From assembly GCF_036226685.1 (NCBI RefSeq), contig NZ_CP109009.1:806001-870000 (forward strand): a stretch of DNA of 64,000 nt. Direction: 5' to 3'. Position numbers and translations under genes: made by a program. Origin of the DNA: Streptomyces sp. NBC_00690. Its GTDB lineage: Bacteria > Actinomycetota > Actinomycetes > Streptomycetales > Streptomycetaceae. The first letter of the stretch is position 1. Every line of letters starts with the position of its first letter. The notes below the pieces were generated by a model. It worked only from the letters and a program-made list of their open reading frames with translations. It was not told the DNA's origin and did no database searches. Positions 25,495-34,663 of this stretch are shown in pieces.

Positions 25495-25710
25495 CGGACC
25501 GAAGCGGCCCTTGAGCTCGCCACAGCCGAGTGGACCGACTGGTACAACCACCGCAGACTCCACGGTCAGACAGACCACGTCCCACCCGTCGAGCACGAAG
25601 CCAACCACTCCATGGAATCCACGAAACCCCAGGCCACAACCAACTCTGAGATCTCTACCAAACCCGGGGCGGTTCATAGTGCGGTGGTGTGGAGATCCTG
25701 TAAGCAGTAG
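25495..25710 (+). pseudogene. C-terminal remnant of an IS3-family OrfB transposase
   Basis: After an in-frame stop at 25492 the frame reads TEAALELATAEWTDWYNHRR, then LHGQTDHVPPVEHEANHS. This is the well-known end of the rve/DDE domain of IS3 transposases (EWVDWYNxRRLH...). The rest of the element is missing. The sequence around 25650-25680 (TACCAAACCCGGGGCGGTTC) probably belongs to the right terminal repeat. Confidence 0.7.
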
Positions 25711-26110
25711 CGGCAAGATGCGGTCGAGGGCCTGGTCGGGGGGTCTTGGTCCACGTGAAGGGCCTGGCCCCGTCGTTCCCGACCTTGATCCAGTCTTCGA
25801 GTGCGGCTTTGAGGTCGTCGAGTGAGAGCAGAACACCCCGCGTTCAAGGCAACATCGCTCCAACTCGGCGAACCACCGTGGACCGCTGGGCCAGGATCGG
25901 TCTGGCGGTCTATGTCGTCGAGGAAGTCCCGGAAGTCCGCACCCCCGGTGCTGCGTGGACAGGTTCGTGTCCCACCTTGCCCGCCGCCGTTTTCAGGGGG
26001 GCGAACGGATCGAAGGCGCCATGTCGAACGTAGTCGAAGCTCCGCCGCTCTGAGACCCGCGGCAGCATGGGCAGCACCGGCGAGTTCGAGGGTGTGCTCG
26101 TGCAGGGGGT
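25690..26110 (-). pseudogene. Shattered IS630-family transposase
   Basis: Read on the minus strand in successive frames: LPMLPRVSERRSFDYVRHGA and FDPFAPLKTAAGKV; then FRDFLDDIDRQTDPGPAVH; then RWFAELERCCLERGVFCS; then LDDLKAALEDWIKVGND and ARPFTWTKTPDQALDRILP. These are the DYVRHGTxxLFAAL, catalytic-Asp, WFAELxR and PFxWTKTADQIL blocks of IS630 in their correct order. At least three frameshifts and an internal deletion (the second catalytic region) make it dead. One shift is an extra C near 25740. Confidence 0.72.
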
Positions 26111-26133
26111 GTTCCCTGAGTGGGGGTGGGGTC

Positions 26134-27195
26134 TCAAGCAGTGGGCGGGCTCGGTGTGGGGTGGAAGTGGGTGGAGCCGGTGATGTGGATGCCGGATTCG
26201 TCGCCGGGGGTCAGAGTGAGAAGGGCGGAGGTGCGGACGGTGACCGGGGTGTCCACCGACGGGACGTCGAGGAGTATCAGGGCGTCGTGACCGTGGTAGC
26301 GGATCTCGCTCACCCGGCCGACGACAGTGGTCCCGTCCGGGGTGGAGAGGCGAAGTTGTTGGGGGCGCAGGGCCACGGTGCCCTGGGCGATGCCGGTAAC
26401 TGGAGGTCCAGACAGGGGCACCCGGCCGAGGGCGGTCACGGCGTGGCCGGAGTCGGTGGTGGCTGGCAGAACGACCGCGTCGCCGACGAAGGAGGCCACC
26501 CAGGGGTCGGCAGGGTGGGCGTACACCTCCTGCGGAGTACCGAACTGAACGACTTTCCCCTGGCGGATGACCGCGACCCGATCGGCCACTGACAGCGCCT
26601 CCTCCTGGTCGTGGGTGACGAGGAGTGCCGTTGCTCCGGCCGCCCGCAACACGCTGCGGACATCGGAGCGCAGACCTGCGCGCAGACCACTGTCGAGGGC
26701 GCTGAACGGCTCGTCGAGCAACACCAGCGCGGGACGCGGTGCCAGCGCACGGGCCAGGGCGACGCGCTGCTGCTGGCCGCCGGACAGTTCGTGCGGCATC
26801 CGCTCGCCGTACTCCCCGAGGTCCACCAGTTCCAGTAGCTGGGCTGTGCGTGATCGGCGCTCGGCGCGGCTCTGAGAGCGCAGGCCGAAGGCCACATTGC
26901 GGGCGACGCTCAGATGCGGGAAGAGTGCGCCTTCTTGGGCGACGATCCCCACGCCACGCCGTTCCGGCGGCACTTGGACACCCGCTCCGCTGACCGTGCG
27001 CCCACCGACGGCGACCTCTCCCTGGTCGGGGGCGAGGAATCCGGCGACAACCCGCAGCAGGGTCGTTTTCCCGCAGCCGGACGGTCCGAGGACGGCGGCC
27101 AGCTCACCTTCCGGGACGGTCAGGTCCAGCCCGTCGAGCACCCGTACACCGCGCCCGTACGAAGTCGTCACCGAGGTCACGCGCAGTCCGGTCAT
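26134..27195 (-). CDS. Ferric-iron-type ABC transporter, ATPase
   Basis: 353 aa. Walker A GPSGCGKTT at about 37-45, Q-loop in GIVAQEGALFPH, signature LSGGQQQRVALARAL, Walker B ALVLLDEPFSALD, H-loop LLVTHDQEEAL. A C-terminal TOBE-like region follows (GTVALRPQQLRLS). It is closest in pattern to FbpC/AfuC ATPases. The ATG at 27195 overlaps the permease stop (ATGA), which is why it is preferred over the longer frame. It energises uptake of ferric iron with the two genes upstream. Confidence 0.92.
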   Translation of the reverse strand: MTGLRVTSVTTSYGRGVRVLDGLDLTVPEGELAAVLGPSGCGKTTLLRVVAGFLAPDQGEVAVGGRTVSGAGVQVPPERRGVGIVAQEGALFPHLSVARNVAFGLRSQSRAERRSRTAQLLELVDLGEYGERMPHELSGGQQQRVALARALAPRPALVLLDEPFSALDSGLRAGLRSDVRSVLRAAGATALLVTHDQEEALSVADRVAVIRQGKVVQFGTPQEVYAHPADPWVASFVGDAVVLPATTDSGHAVTALGRVPLSGPPVTGIAQGTVALRPQQLRLSTPDGTTVVGRVSEIRYHGHDALILLDVPSVDTPVTVRTSALLTLTPGDESGIHITGSTHFHPTPSPPTA

Positions 27196-28757
27196 GAGCG
27201 CCTTCCGAGGAGGTAGGAGGGGATCGCGGCGAGCAGGACGATGGCCGCCGCGTAGGGGGCGGCTCCAGCGAACGCGCCTGCTCCGGTCTCGGTCCACAGC
27301 CGGGTGGCGAGGGTGTCGGTACCGGTCGGACGGAGCAGCAGGGTCGCCGGCAGCTCTTTCATGATCACAACGAAGGTGAGGGCGGCTCCGGCTCCGATCC
27401 CCGGGGCCGCGAGCGGCACGGTGATCTCACGCAGCACCCGCAGCGGGGAGCGGCCCAGGGAGCGGGCCACCTCCTCCAGGACGGGTGGCGACTGTAGGAC
27501 AGCGGCTCGCGCGGAGGCTACGGCGACCGGCAGGAACAGCACCACGTACGCGGCGATCAGCAGCGGCATCTCCTGGTAGAGCGGATAGGCGTACCTGACC
27601 GAGAAGAACACCAGGGCCAGACCCACGGTGATCCCGGGTACGGCATGGCCGGCGTACACGGACTGTTCGAGGAGCCGGGCGGCGCGACCCTTGTGACGGG
27701 CGGAGAGCACCCCCACCGGTAGGGCGAGCAGGGTGGTGACGGCGGCCCCCGCGGCGGCGACGGTCACTGTCGAGAGCGTCGCGGACCACAGCCGTTCGGG
27801 GTTCCAGTCGGCGGAGTTGCCGATGGTGAGCCAGTAGCCGAGGGTCGCCAGGGGGAATGCCACGGTCGCGGCGGCCACCGCGCCAACCCAGGCCAGCGCG
27901 GGAACCGTCCACCGCCCGAGCCGGAGCCGGGCGGGTGGGCGGGCATTGCCTCGGCCGGTGCGGGCATGGCCCGCGCGTCCCCGGGTGCGGTTCTCGGCCA
28001 ACACAAGCAGCACGGTCATGGCGACCAGGACACAGCCGAGAACGGCGGCCGGAGTCCGGTCGAAGCTGGCCTGGTACGAGGAGTGGATCGCCCGGGTGAA
28101 GGTGTCGTACCGAGTGATGGACACCGAGCCGAAGTCGGAGAGCACATAGAGCGCGACGAGAATCGACCCACCGGCTGCGGCGGGCCGTAGTTGTGGCGCG
28201 GTGACGCGCCAGAAGGTGCGCAGTGAACCACTGCCCAGCGAGTGCGCCGCCTCCTCCTGCGCGGGATCGATGCCGCGCAATGCGGCGGCCACCGGCAGAA
28301 ACACATAGGGGAAGCAGGCACAGGTCAGGGTGATCGCCGCCCCGGGCAGCCCGGCGAGCGAGGGCGCCGCGGAGATCCAGGTGAAGGCCGCCACATAGCT
28401 GGGCACGGCCAGCGGCAGGGTGGCGAGAACAGCCCACGCCGAGCGCCCGGGAAGGCTGGTGCGGACGACCAGCCAGGCCAGGGAGACGCCCAGCACCAGA
28501 CAGCCGGTGACGACGATGGCGGTCAGCGCGAGGCTGCGACCGAGGAGTTCCAGGGTCCGCGCTTCGGTGACCAGGTCCCAGGCGTACTCCCAGCCGTGCT
28601 CCAGGGCGCGCACACCGAGATAGCCGAGCGGCAGCAGCGCGAGAAGCGCCGCAGCCGTGGCCGGAAGCAGCAGGACGAGGGGCGGACGCCGCCGTCCGGC
28701 CATCGCGAGAAACGCGCTGGCCGGACGGCGGGCGGTCCGTGAACCATGAGTGCTCAT
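27192..28757 (-). CDS. Ferric-iron-type ABC transporter, two-domain permease
   Basis: 521 aa with about twelve helices in two repeats, as in FbpB. Each repeat has an EAA-type loop contacting the ATPase: EEAAHSLGSGSLRTFWRVTA near 190 and LEEVARSLGRSPLRVLREIT near 440. It transports iron released by the lipoprotein. It begins 20 bases after the substrate-binding gene and is ATGA-coupled to the ATPase. No strong ribosome site stands before ATG 28757. Confidence 0.92.
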   Translation of the reverse strand: MSTHGSRTARRPASAFLAMAGRRRPPLVLLLPATAAALLALLPLGYLGVRALEHGWEYAWDLVTEARTLELLGRSLALTAIVVTGCLVLGVSLAWLVVRTSLPGRSAWAVLATLPLAVPSYVAAFTWISAAPSLAGLPGAAITLTCACFPYVFLPVAAALRGIDPAQEEAAHSLGSGSLRTFWRVTAPQLRPAAAGGSILVALYVLSDFGSVSITRYDTFTRAIHSSYQASFDRTPAAVLGCVLVAMTVLLVLAENRTRGRAGHARTGRGNARPPARLRLGRWTVPALAWVGAVAAATVAFPLATLGYWLTIGNSADWNPERLWSATLSTVTVAAAGAAVTTLLALPVGVLSARHKGRAARLLEQSVYAGHAVPGITVGLALVFFSVRYAYPLYQEMPLLIAAYVVLFLPVAVASARAAVLQSPPVLEEVARSLGRSPLRVLREITVPLAAPGIGAGAALTFVVIMKELPATLLLRPTGTDTLATRLWTETGAGAFAGAAPYAAAIVLLAAIPSYLLGRRS

Positions 28758-28777
28758 ACGGACGGAATAGGGACGGG

Positions 28778-29842
28778 TCAGACCATCCCGGCTTCCTTGA
28801 GCATGGTCAGGGTCTCCTGGAGGGACTCCAGCTTGCCCAGGTCGATCTTCGGCGCGTCCAGCGAGGCGAGCGCGGGCAGGCCCTTGACCGTGCTGGTGAC
28901 ACCGGAAGCCAGCGGGTACTCGGAGGTCTCCTTGGCGAAGTAGTCCTGCGCCTCGGCGGAGAGCAGGTAGTCGACGGCCTTCTCGGCCGCCGCGCTCTGC
29001 CCGCCGTTCTTGAGAACACCAACACCGGCCGCGTTGATCAGCGCACCCGGGTCACCACCCGGCAGGAAGTGGATCTTGGCATTGACCTTGTCCGCGCCGA
29101 CCTCGGCGACCTTCTCGTACCAGTAGTAGTGGTTGATCAGGCCGAGGGAGACCTCGCCCTTGTCCACCGCGTCCAGGACCACACCGTTCTTTGCGTACGG
29201 CTTGGCGCCGTTGGCCTTGAAGTCCTTGAGCCACTTGAGAGTGACGTCGTCGCCTTCAAGGACGCGCATTCCGGTGACGAATGCCTGGAAGGAGGCGTTG
29301 GTGGGCGCGTAGCCGACCTTGCCCTTCCACTCGGGCTTCGTCAGATCGTGCACGGTGTCCGGGGCCTTCTTCGCACTCTTCGGGTTGTACGCGATGACAC
29401 GGGAACGTCCGGAGACACCGACCCAGTCGCCCTCACCGCCGCGGAAGGCCGCATCCACCTGGTCCAGGGACTTCTGGGGGAGTTTGGCCAGCATCTTGGC
29501 CTGCGAGAGCGCGCCGAGGGCACCGGCGTCCTGGGAGAAGAACAGTCCGGCCTTGGTGCGGTCGCCCTCCTCCAGGATCTGGGCGGCGAGTTCGGCGCTG
29601 TCGCCGTAGCGGACCTCGACCTTGGTGCCGGTGGCCTTCTCCAGCTTGTCCAGGATCGGGGCGATCAGTTCTTCGTTGCGGCCCGAGTAAACGACCAGTT
29701 CATCGGAGACCTTCTTTGCCGACGTACCCTTCTCACCCTTCTCATCCTTCTTGTCTTCCGTACTGCCGCAGGCCGCGAGCACGGGAAGGAGCAGCGCGGA
29801 AAGTGCGAGCGCGGTACCGCGACGGATGGAAGGGCGTGACAT
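28778..29842 (-). CDS. Ferric-iron-binding lipoprotein of ABC importer
   Basis: 354 aa. A signal sequence with lipobox LPVLAAC places the lipidated Cys at 25, followed by a charged linker (DKKDEKGEKG). The mature part starts DELVVYSGRNEELIAPILDK, the usual opening of FbpA/Fut-type periplasmic iron-binding proteins. LINHYYWYEK holds the tandem Tyr that ligate Fe(III). ATG 29842 has GGAGG eight bases upstream. The promoter carries an iron box, supporting iron rather than phosphonate or sulfate as substrate. Confidence 0.92.
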   Translation of the reverse strand: MSRPSIRRGTALALSALLLPVLAACGSTEDKKDEKGEKGTSAKKVSDELVVYSGRNEELIAPILDKLEKATGTKVEVRYGDSAELAAQILEEGDRTKAGLFFSQDAGALGALSQAKMLAKLPQKSLDQVDAAFRGGEGDWVGVSGRSRVIAYNPKSAKKAPDTVHDLTKPEWKGKVGYAPTNASFQAFVTGMRVLEGDDVTLKWLKDFKANGAKPYAKNGVVLDAVDKGEVSLGLINHYYWYEKVAEVGADKVNAKIHFLPGGDPGALINAAGVGVLKNGGQSAAAEKAVDYLLSAEAQDYFAKETSEYPLASGVTSTVKGLPALASLDAPKIDLGKLESLQETLTMLKEAGMV

Positions 29843-29926
29843 CGAAGCCTCCTGGACGGCCGCAGCAGCGTCGGATGCGAGGGCACACCGACAGAACAAG
29901 GGAACTACTGCGGGACCACATAGGAG

Positions 29927-29952
29927 TACGGTGAGGCTTACCTAACTGTCAA
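29927..29952 (-). promoter_or_regulatory. DmdR/IdeR iron box and -35 of the iron importer
   Basis: Read on the minus strand, TTAGGTAAGCCTCACCGTA (29945-29927) matches the Streptomyces iron-box consensus TTAGGTTAGGCTCACCTAA at 15 of 19 positions. TTGACA (29952-29947) directly before it fits a -35 element, so the repressor would cover the promoter. Repression in iron-replete cells is expected. Confidence 0.75.
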
Positions 29953-30707
29953 TTTCAGCCAATGCCCCTTACCGAGCCATGGAGACCTTCCCGACACCCT
30001 TGCGGTGGATTCGATGAAGTAACGCCCAGACAGGGGCAGTTGCCGCTAGAAGTCAGAGCGGAGGGTTCATTTCGGACAGGCGATATCTGTGGTGAGGTGC
30101 ACCTCTCCGTCGCTTCAGCTCGCTCGTGGCACCGCAAAGAGTCCAAATCGTCTCCAAGCCGTGACAGCCCCAGCCCCGTCAACTGCTGATCCGCCCCATT
30201 GCAACGGCGGTGGGTGCGCACACGACAGTGAAAACGCTGGGTACGAGGGGCAAATGGAACCGTCGCTCGCCAGGACGCGCATCCGGCGCTTGGGGAAGCT
30301 GCCCCTCGGAGGCGCGGTGTTCACCTATCATCCGACACCCACACCATTCCGGCTTGGTGTGACCGCCAATATGCAGCAGCAGCGCGTACCTGTGCACCCG
30401 GGCGAGGCGCAGCGTCAGAGAGAGGGACATGGGTACCTCCCTGGATGCATCGGTCGTCATCAGCCCTGAGGGCTGGCAAACCACGTAATCAGGGGAACCC
30501 GGCCTGGCCGGGGGGCGGTTCGACTACTCCTGGACGCCGTCGGGGAATCTGGCGCAATGCCGGAAGAGAACCTGGATGCACTGGCCCGCGAGCACATTCG
30601 ACCGGGTCCTGCCTGGCCTTGCCTGCCTGTTTGGCGGTGAGTTCTGTCGGCTCAAGCAGTCTGGGGAGAAGAGACACGAAACTGTGGTTCGAGAAAAGGT
30701 GGCATTC
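29953..30707. other. Long intergenic stretch
   Basis: Between the iron importer promoter and the VOC gene I find only one possible gene (30179-30430, listed separately). The remaining frames look like shadows, and no RNA gene is recognised. Confidence 0.4.
30179..30430 (-). CDS. Possible small hypothetical protein (83 aa)
   Basis: ATG at 30430 is preceded by GGGAGG with ideal spacing. The first half is natural-looking: MSLSLTLRLARVHRYALLLH, then IGGHTKPEWCGCRMIGEHRA, with a hydrophobic-basic start and a Cys-x-Cys. The second half is Pro/Arg-rich and could be non-coding read-through. I do not recognise a family. The main support is the ribosome site. Confidence 0.35.
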   Translation of the reverse strand: MSLSLTLRLARVHRYALLLHIGGHTKPEWCGCRMIGEHRASEGQLPQAPDARPGERRFHLPLVPSVFTVVCAPTAVAMGRISS

Positions 30708-31055
30708 ATGAACATTGCTCGCGTATTGATGGTTGCGCCTGTGGGGAACGTTGAGACTGCGGTGATCTGGTACGAACAGTTGCTGGGACGCCCTGCGGAC
30801 ACCCGGCCGATGCCGTCGCTGGCGGACTGGCATCTCACCACAGGAGGCTGGCTCTCGGTCTTCGAGGACGCCGAGCGTTGTGGTTCGGCGCTCCTCAATC
30901 TGGAGGTTCCTGACTTGGACGAAGCTCTTGCACAGCTCAAGGAACGCGGTCTGACTGCGGGACCGGTGCAGGCCGGTGGTACCCGCACCCGGTTCGCCGC
31001 CCTGGAAGACCCCGACGGCAACCGTGTCACCCTGCTGGAGAACCCAGCGACCTGA
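30708..31055 (+). CDS. VOC/glyoxalase-fold protein
   Basis: 115 aa, one vicinal-oxygen-chelate domain: VLMVAPVGNVETAVIWYEQL and LGRPADTRPM at the front, LEVPDLDEALAQLKERGL in the middle, AALEDPDGNRVTLLEN at the end. The opening strand lacks the usual metal-binding His, so binding or resistance rather than glyoxalase catalysis is possible. ATG at 30708 has AAGGTGG upstream. It appears monocistronic. Confidence 0.85.
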   Translation: MNIARVLMVAPVGNVETAVIWYEQLLGRPADTRPMPSLADWHLTTGGWLSVFEDAERCGSALLNLEVPDLDEALAQLKERGLTAGPVQAGGTRTRFAALEDPDGNRVTLLENPAT

Positions 31056-31345
31056 CCCCTCAGATAGCTCAGGGACCTGTGCTACCCCTGGACTCGGAGG
31101 GCAAGTGCGCGGGTGGACCCTGGCGCCTTGAGGTGGCAGGAGCCGCAGCCGCTCGCCTCGGGCTGGGGTGCAGTGGAGTGCTCCCCACTGCCACCGTGCG
31201 GCCGAATACCGAGGGTGGCACACACACCCGTTCACGCCCTGGCGTCCCCGATGGGCCCTCACGGAAACGCCCAGCCGAGAGGAGCCACCATGCGGTATCC
31301 GGTGTTGTCGCTCGGCCGCCCGGTCTCGCCGCGACTCCGCTCGCC

Positions 31346-32461
31346 TCAGGGGAGCGGAGTAGCGGCGGTCTGCGGCTGGTGGGAGTCGATCTCCTGCGGC
31401 GGATCGCTGAGCTGCTCACGCAGATAGTTCCAGGTCACAGCGAGTAGCGCGGCGATGGGTACGGCGATCAGGCTGCCAACGATCCCCGCCAGACTGCCGC
31501 CGAGCGTCACCGCCAGCAGGACCATGCCCGCATGCAGGCCAAGCCCACGACTCTGGATCATGGGCTGGAAGACGTTCCCCTCCAGTTGCTGCACCACGAC
31601 GATGATCGCGAGCACGATCATCGCGTCTGCCGGACCATTCGACACCAGCGTGATGAGTACCGCGACCAGGCCGGCGAACAGGGCACCAATGATCGGTACG
31701 AATGCCGAGACGAAGGTCAGGACCACCAGGGGGAGGACCAGAGGTACCCCCAGCGCCCACAGACCGATGCCGATGAGGACGGCGTCGAGCAGACCGACGA
31801 GTGCCTGGGACCGGACGAAGGTGCCCAGTGTGTCCCACCCCCGCGCGGCCAGCGTCGGAACGTCCGTGGCGAGCCGGCCGGGAAGCTGACGGGTGAGCCA
31901 GGGCAGGAAACGAGGTCCGTCCTTGAGGAAGAAGAACATAAGGAAGACCGCGAGAACAGTGGTGACCACCCCGTTCACCACCGTGCTCAATCCGGTGAAG
32001 ACGGTGGTGAGGATGCTGTCGACGCTGCCCTGTACACGGCTGACCGCGGCGTCGACGCCGTCGGTGATCTGATCATCACCGATGTTCAGCGGCGGTCCGG
32101 CGGCCCATTCGCGCACCTGGTGGATTCCCTCGACCACTCCGGTGGTCAGTTCCCCGGACTGTGAGGCCACCGGAACCGCGATCATCGCCACAACTCCCAC
32201 GGCGGAGAGGAGGAACAGCACGGTCACGGTGGAGGCGGCCAAGGCGGAGGGCCAGCCGTGACGGCGCAAGAAGCGGGTCGGGGGCCAGGTCAGCGTGGTG
32301 AGCAGGAGGCCGATGATGAGCGGCCATATGACCGACCACATCCGGCCAAGTATCCATATGGTCACCGCGGCCATCACCAGGACCACGAGCAGTTCGCCGC
32401 AGACCCGCGCCGATGTACGGAGTGCGGCGCGGGATCTGGCGGAACTCAGCGTGTGAGACAT
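31346..32461 (-). CDS. AI-2E family transporter (PF01594)
   Basis: 371 aa, eight predicted helices: two near the N-terminus (about 28-90), a coiled segment with the amphipathic region around 105-150, then FMFFFLKDGPRFLPWLTRQ and the C-terminal set ending VPIAALLAVTWNYLREQLS. The family includes TqsA and Na+/H+ antiporter-like exporters; the autoinducer-2 name should not be taken literally. ATG 32461 has AAGGTGA. It stands alone. Confidence 0.88.
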   Translation of the reverse strand: MSHTLSSARSRAALRTSARVCGELLVVLVMAAVTIWILGRMWSVIWPLIIGLLLTTLTWPPTRFLRRHGWPSALAASTVTVLFLLSAVGVVAMIAVPVASQSGELTTGVVEGIHQVREWAAGPPLNIGDDQITDGVDAAVSRVQGSVDSILTTVFTGLSTVVNGVVTTVLAVFLMFFFLKDGPRFLPWLTRQLPGRLATDVPTLAARGWDTLGTFVRSQALVGLLDAVLIGIGLWALGVPLVLPLVVLTFVSAFVPIIGALFAGLVAVLITLVSNGPADAMIVLAIIVVVQQLEGNVFQPMIQSRGLGLHAGMVLLAVTLGGSLAGIVGSLIAVPIAALLAVTWNYLREQLSDPPQEIDSHQPQTAATPLP

Positions 32462-32952
32462 GAGATCACCTTATGGTCATTTCGACAGGGCCCCATGCCG
32501 CTTCCTGGGAGAACATCTGCGGGGCCAGCGAATTGACGAACCGTCACCCCGGCTGTCCGACGGCCGGAATCGGCCCCTGGAGCGGGGCCCGACGAGAACG
32601 GCGCGGGGCCTCCGGGATTCACATCAGACACGCCTCTGCAGTGAGTGCGGCGACACGAACCACCCCGGGTGCAGCGGAGACTCGATTCCCCCAGGGTTCC
32701 GAGTCATGGCACGACCCTCGATCCACCCGCCCGAGCCGCTCAAGCGTGCGGTCCGCGGGGCCGCGGGGATCCGCGGCGATATCCGACCAGATGGTGCCGG
32801 ACGACAGGGAACGACGGGTCGACGTTGTTGATCACCGAACATCTGGCGTTGCACCCAGGTTCATGTCTCATACACGAATGACCTCGACGCTTTGTCACGG
32901 CCCGCTTCGAACCGACCGGGCCATGGGTGCAGGCAATCAATGGAGGTCACAC
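32462..32952. other. Intergenic between divergent genes
   Basis: About 490 bases between the AI-2E gene and the secreted phosphoesterase. The phosphoesterase frame stays open through it, but the translation (Arg/Pro-rich) and the later signal peptide with its own ribosome site show it is not coding. Confidence 0.5.
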
Positions 32953-34044
32953 ATGGTCAGACGTCGCAAGCTGCTCGGGATGGTCGGCGCGTCCCTCGGA
33001 GCGGGAGTACTGGCCGTGGGAACGTCTGAGGCCGCGCCGCAGGAGCAGAAGCACCACAAGCCTTCGCACCGAACGCTCAAGGTCCTGCAGTTCAATATCT
33101 GGCTCGGCGGCAGCCGGGTGCCCGGTGGGCGCGCGGGCATCGCGGACACCATCGCCGCTGTCGAACCGGATGTGGTGATGCTCAGCGAGTCGACCCCGGA
33201 GCGGGTGGCCCATCTCCTGGCCGATCTCGCCGAGCGCGGGCTGACCTACTTCGACAACGAGAACCCGGTCGATCCTGCAGTGATCTCGCGCTACCCGATC
33301 ATCGAACACGCGTCATTCCCCTCCTGGTCGAAAGCGGTCGTCTCGGTGGACGGCACCGAGGTCGCGGCGTACTCCGGGCATTTGGAATACCGCTACTACG
33401 TCAACTATCTGCCGCGCGGCTACGGCGGCGGCACGCCGTCACCGCTGGAGACCTCCGAGTACGGCTGGGGCGAGATCCCGACCGGTCCGATCACCGATGC
33501 GAGGCTGATCACGCGGCTCAACGCAGCCTCGGGACGCACCAAGGTGACACGGACGGTGCTCGCGGACGCCGCGAAGGAGCGGGCCAAGGGCCGGCTGACG
33601 CTGCTGGCCGGTGACTTCAACGAGCCCTCCCACCGGGACTGGACCCACCGGACCCGGAACCTGTTCGACCACAACGGCACCGTCATCAACTGGTCGACAA
33701 CGAAGGCGATCGAGGACGCCGGTTTCCGCGACAGCTATCGGGTGATCCACCCGGACCCCGTCCACAGGCCGGGCTTCACCTGGCCGAGCGACAACCCGGG
33801 CGCCGACGTCGGTCAGCTCACCTGGGCACCGAAAGCCGACGAGCGGGACCGGATCGACTTCGTCTTCTACCATCCCGACCGGCGGATCCGATTGCTCGAC
33901 AGCGTCATCGTCGGACCGTCGAGCACCATCGTGCGCAACAAGCGGATGAAGGAGACGGGCAGGGACAGGTTCTGGGAGCCCACCTGGACCTGGCCGACCG
34001 ACCACAAGGCCCTACTCAGCACCTTCCGGGTGGCCACACGCTGA
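32953..34044 (+). CDS. Tat-exported EEP-family phosphoesterase/nuclease
   Basis: 363 aa. It begins MVRRRKLLGMVGASLGAG, a twin-arginine-like signal (RRKLL) followed by a hydrophobic core and a probable cleavage after TSEA. The EEP domain is complete: VLQFNIWLGG, VMLSESTPE, AGDFNEPSHRDW, RIDFVFYHP and TWPTDHKALLST (Asp-His). It is a DNase I-like extracellular enzyme; DNA, phospholipid head groups or sugar phosphates are possible substrates. ATG 32953 has TGGAGG at 32941-32946. A hairpin terminator follows. It is not closely similar to the VanJ-like pair, having no membrane helices. Confidence 0.88.
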   Translation: MVRRRKLLGMVGASLGAGVLAVGTSEAAPQEQKHHKPSHRTLKVLQFNIWLGGSRVPGGRAGIADTIAAVEPDVVMLSESTPERVAHLLADLAERGLTYFDNENPVDPAVISRYPIIEHASFPSWSKAVVSVDGTEVAAYSGHLEYRYYVNYLPRGYGGGTPSPLETSEYGWGEIPTGPITDARLITRLNAASGRTKVTRTVLADAAKERAKGRLTLLAGDFNEPSHRDWTHRTRNLFDHNGTVINWSTTKAIEDAGFRDSYRVIHPDPVHRPGFTWPSDNPGADVGQLTWAPKADERDRIDFVFYHPDRRIRLLDSVIVGPSSTIVRNKRMKETGRDRFWEPTWTWPTDHKALLSTFRVATR

Positions 34045-34058
34045 GCAGGAACGAAGGG

Positions 34059-34087
34059 ATGGCGGGCGACTGACTCAAGCCCGCCAT
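34059..34087 (+). terminator. Hairpin terminator
   Basis: ATGGCGGGC (34059-34067) and GCCCGCCAT (34079-34087) form a perfect 9-bp stem with an 11-base loop, 15 bases after the phosphoesterase stop. Confidence 0.6.
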
Positions 34088-34663
34088 GCAGGCCGAGCAG
34101 TACGGGGTCGGACAATGCCGATTGCGCCCAAGGACGTACCCGGCGCGCAGAAGCAGCGGGGAGTACCTCCGAGTTCGCGTGGATGACCACTGGCGCGCAT
34201 AGTCAACTGTCGCTCAATCTCCGGGGACCCAGCCTGCTGGTAGCCGTCCATGGTCTCTGATGGTGTATCGGCCCCAGCTTCCGCCGGTCTCCTTGGGCAG
34301 GCAAGCCAAATGACGGACTGAGGCAACCTCCGGGGCCGGTTGTCCCTCTCTCTCGCTGGAAAGATCATCGGGTCAACGGCCGTGCTGATGTGGCCAGATG
34401 GCTGCATCACCTATGCCGGGAGGTGAGGCAAAGCGTGGAAGTGAGAGCTGGTGTGACCGGGCTCAGTCCGGCCCGGTGCTCGTACAGGCAGCTTCTCACC
34501 CGGGCGTACAGCCGCCTCATCCGTTTCGGCGACAGCCACCGACCAATTTCGGAGTAGAGCAGAACCCCTTTCGCGGAGGAGATCAATGCCCCCGCGCGGG
34601 TGGGGCGGACGACAGTACGCCCCAGTAAATGCGGTAATTCCCTTGTCGAACTGGAGTGTGCAG
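34088..34663. other. Intergenic upstream of PI-PLC
   Basis: No coding frame is convincing here. The last 100 bases contain a plausible promoter region (A/T-richer around 34545-34650), but no boxes can be named with confidence. Confidence 0.4.
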
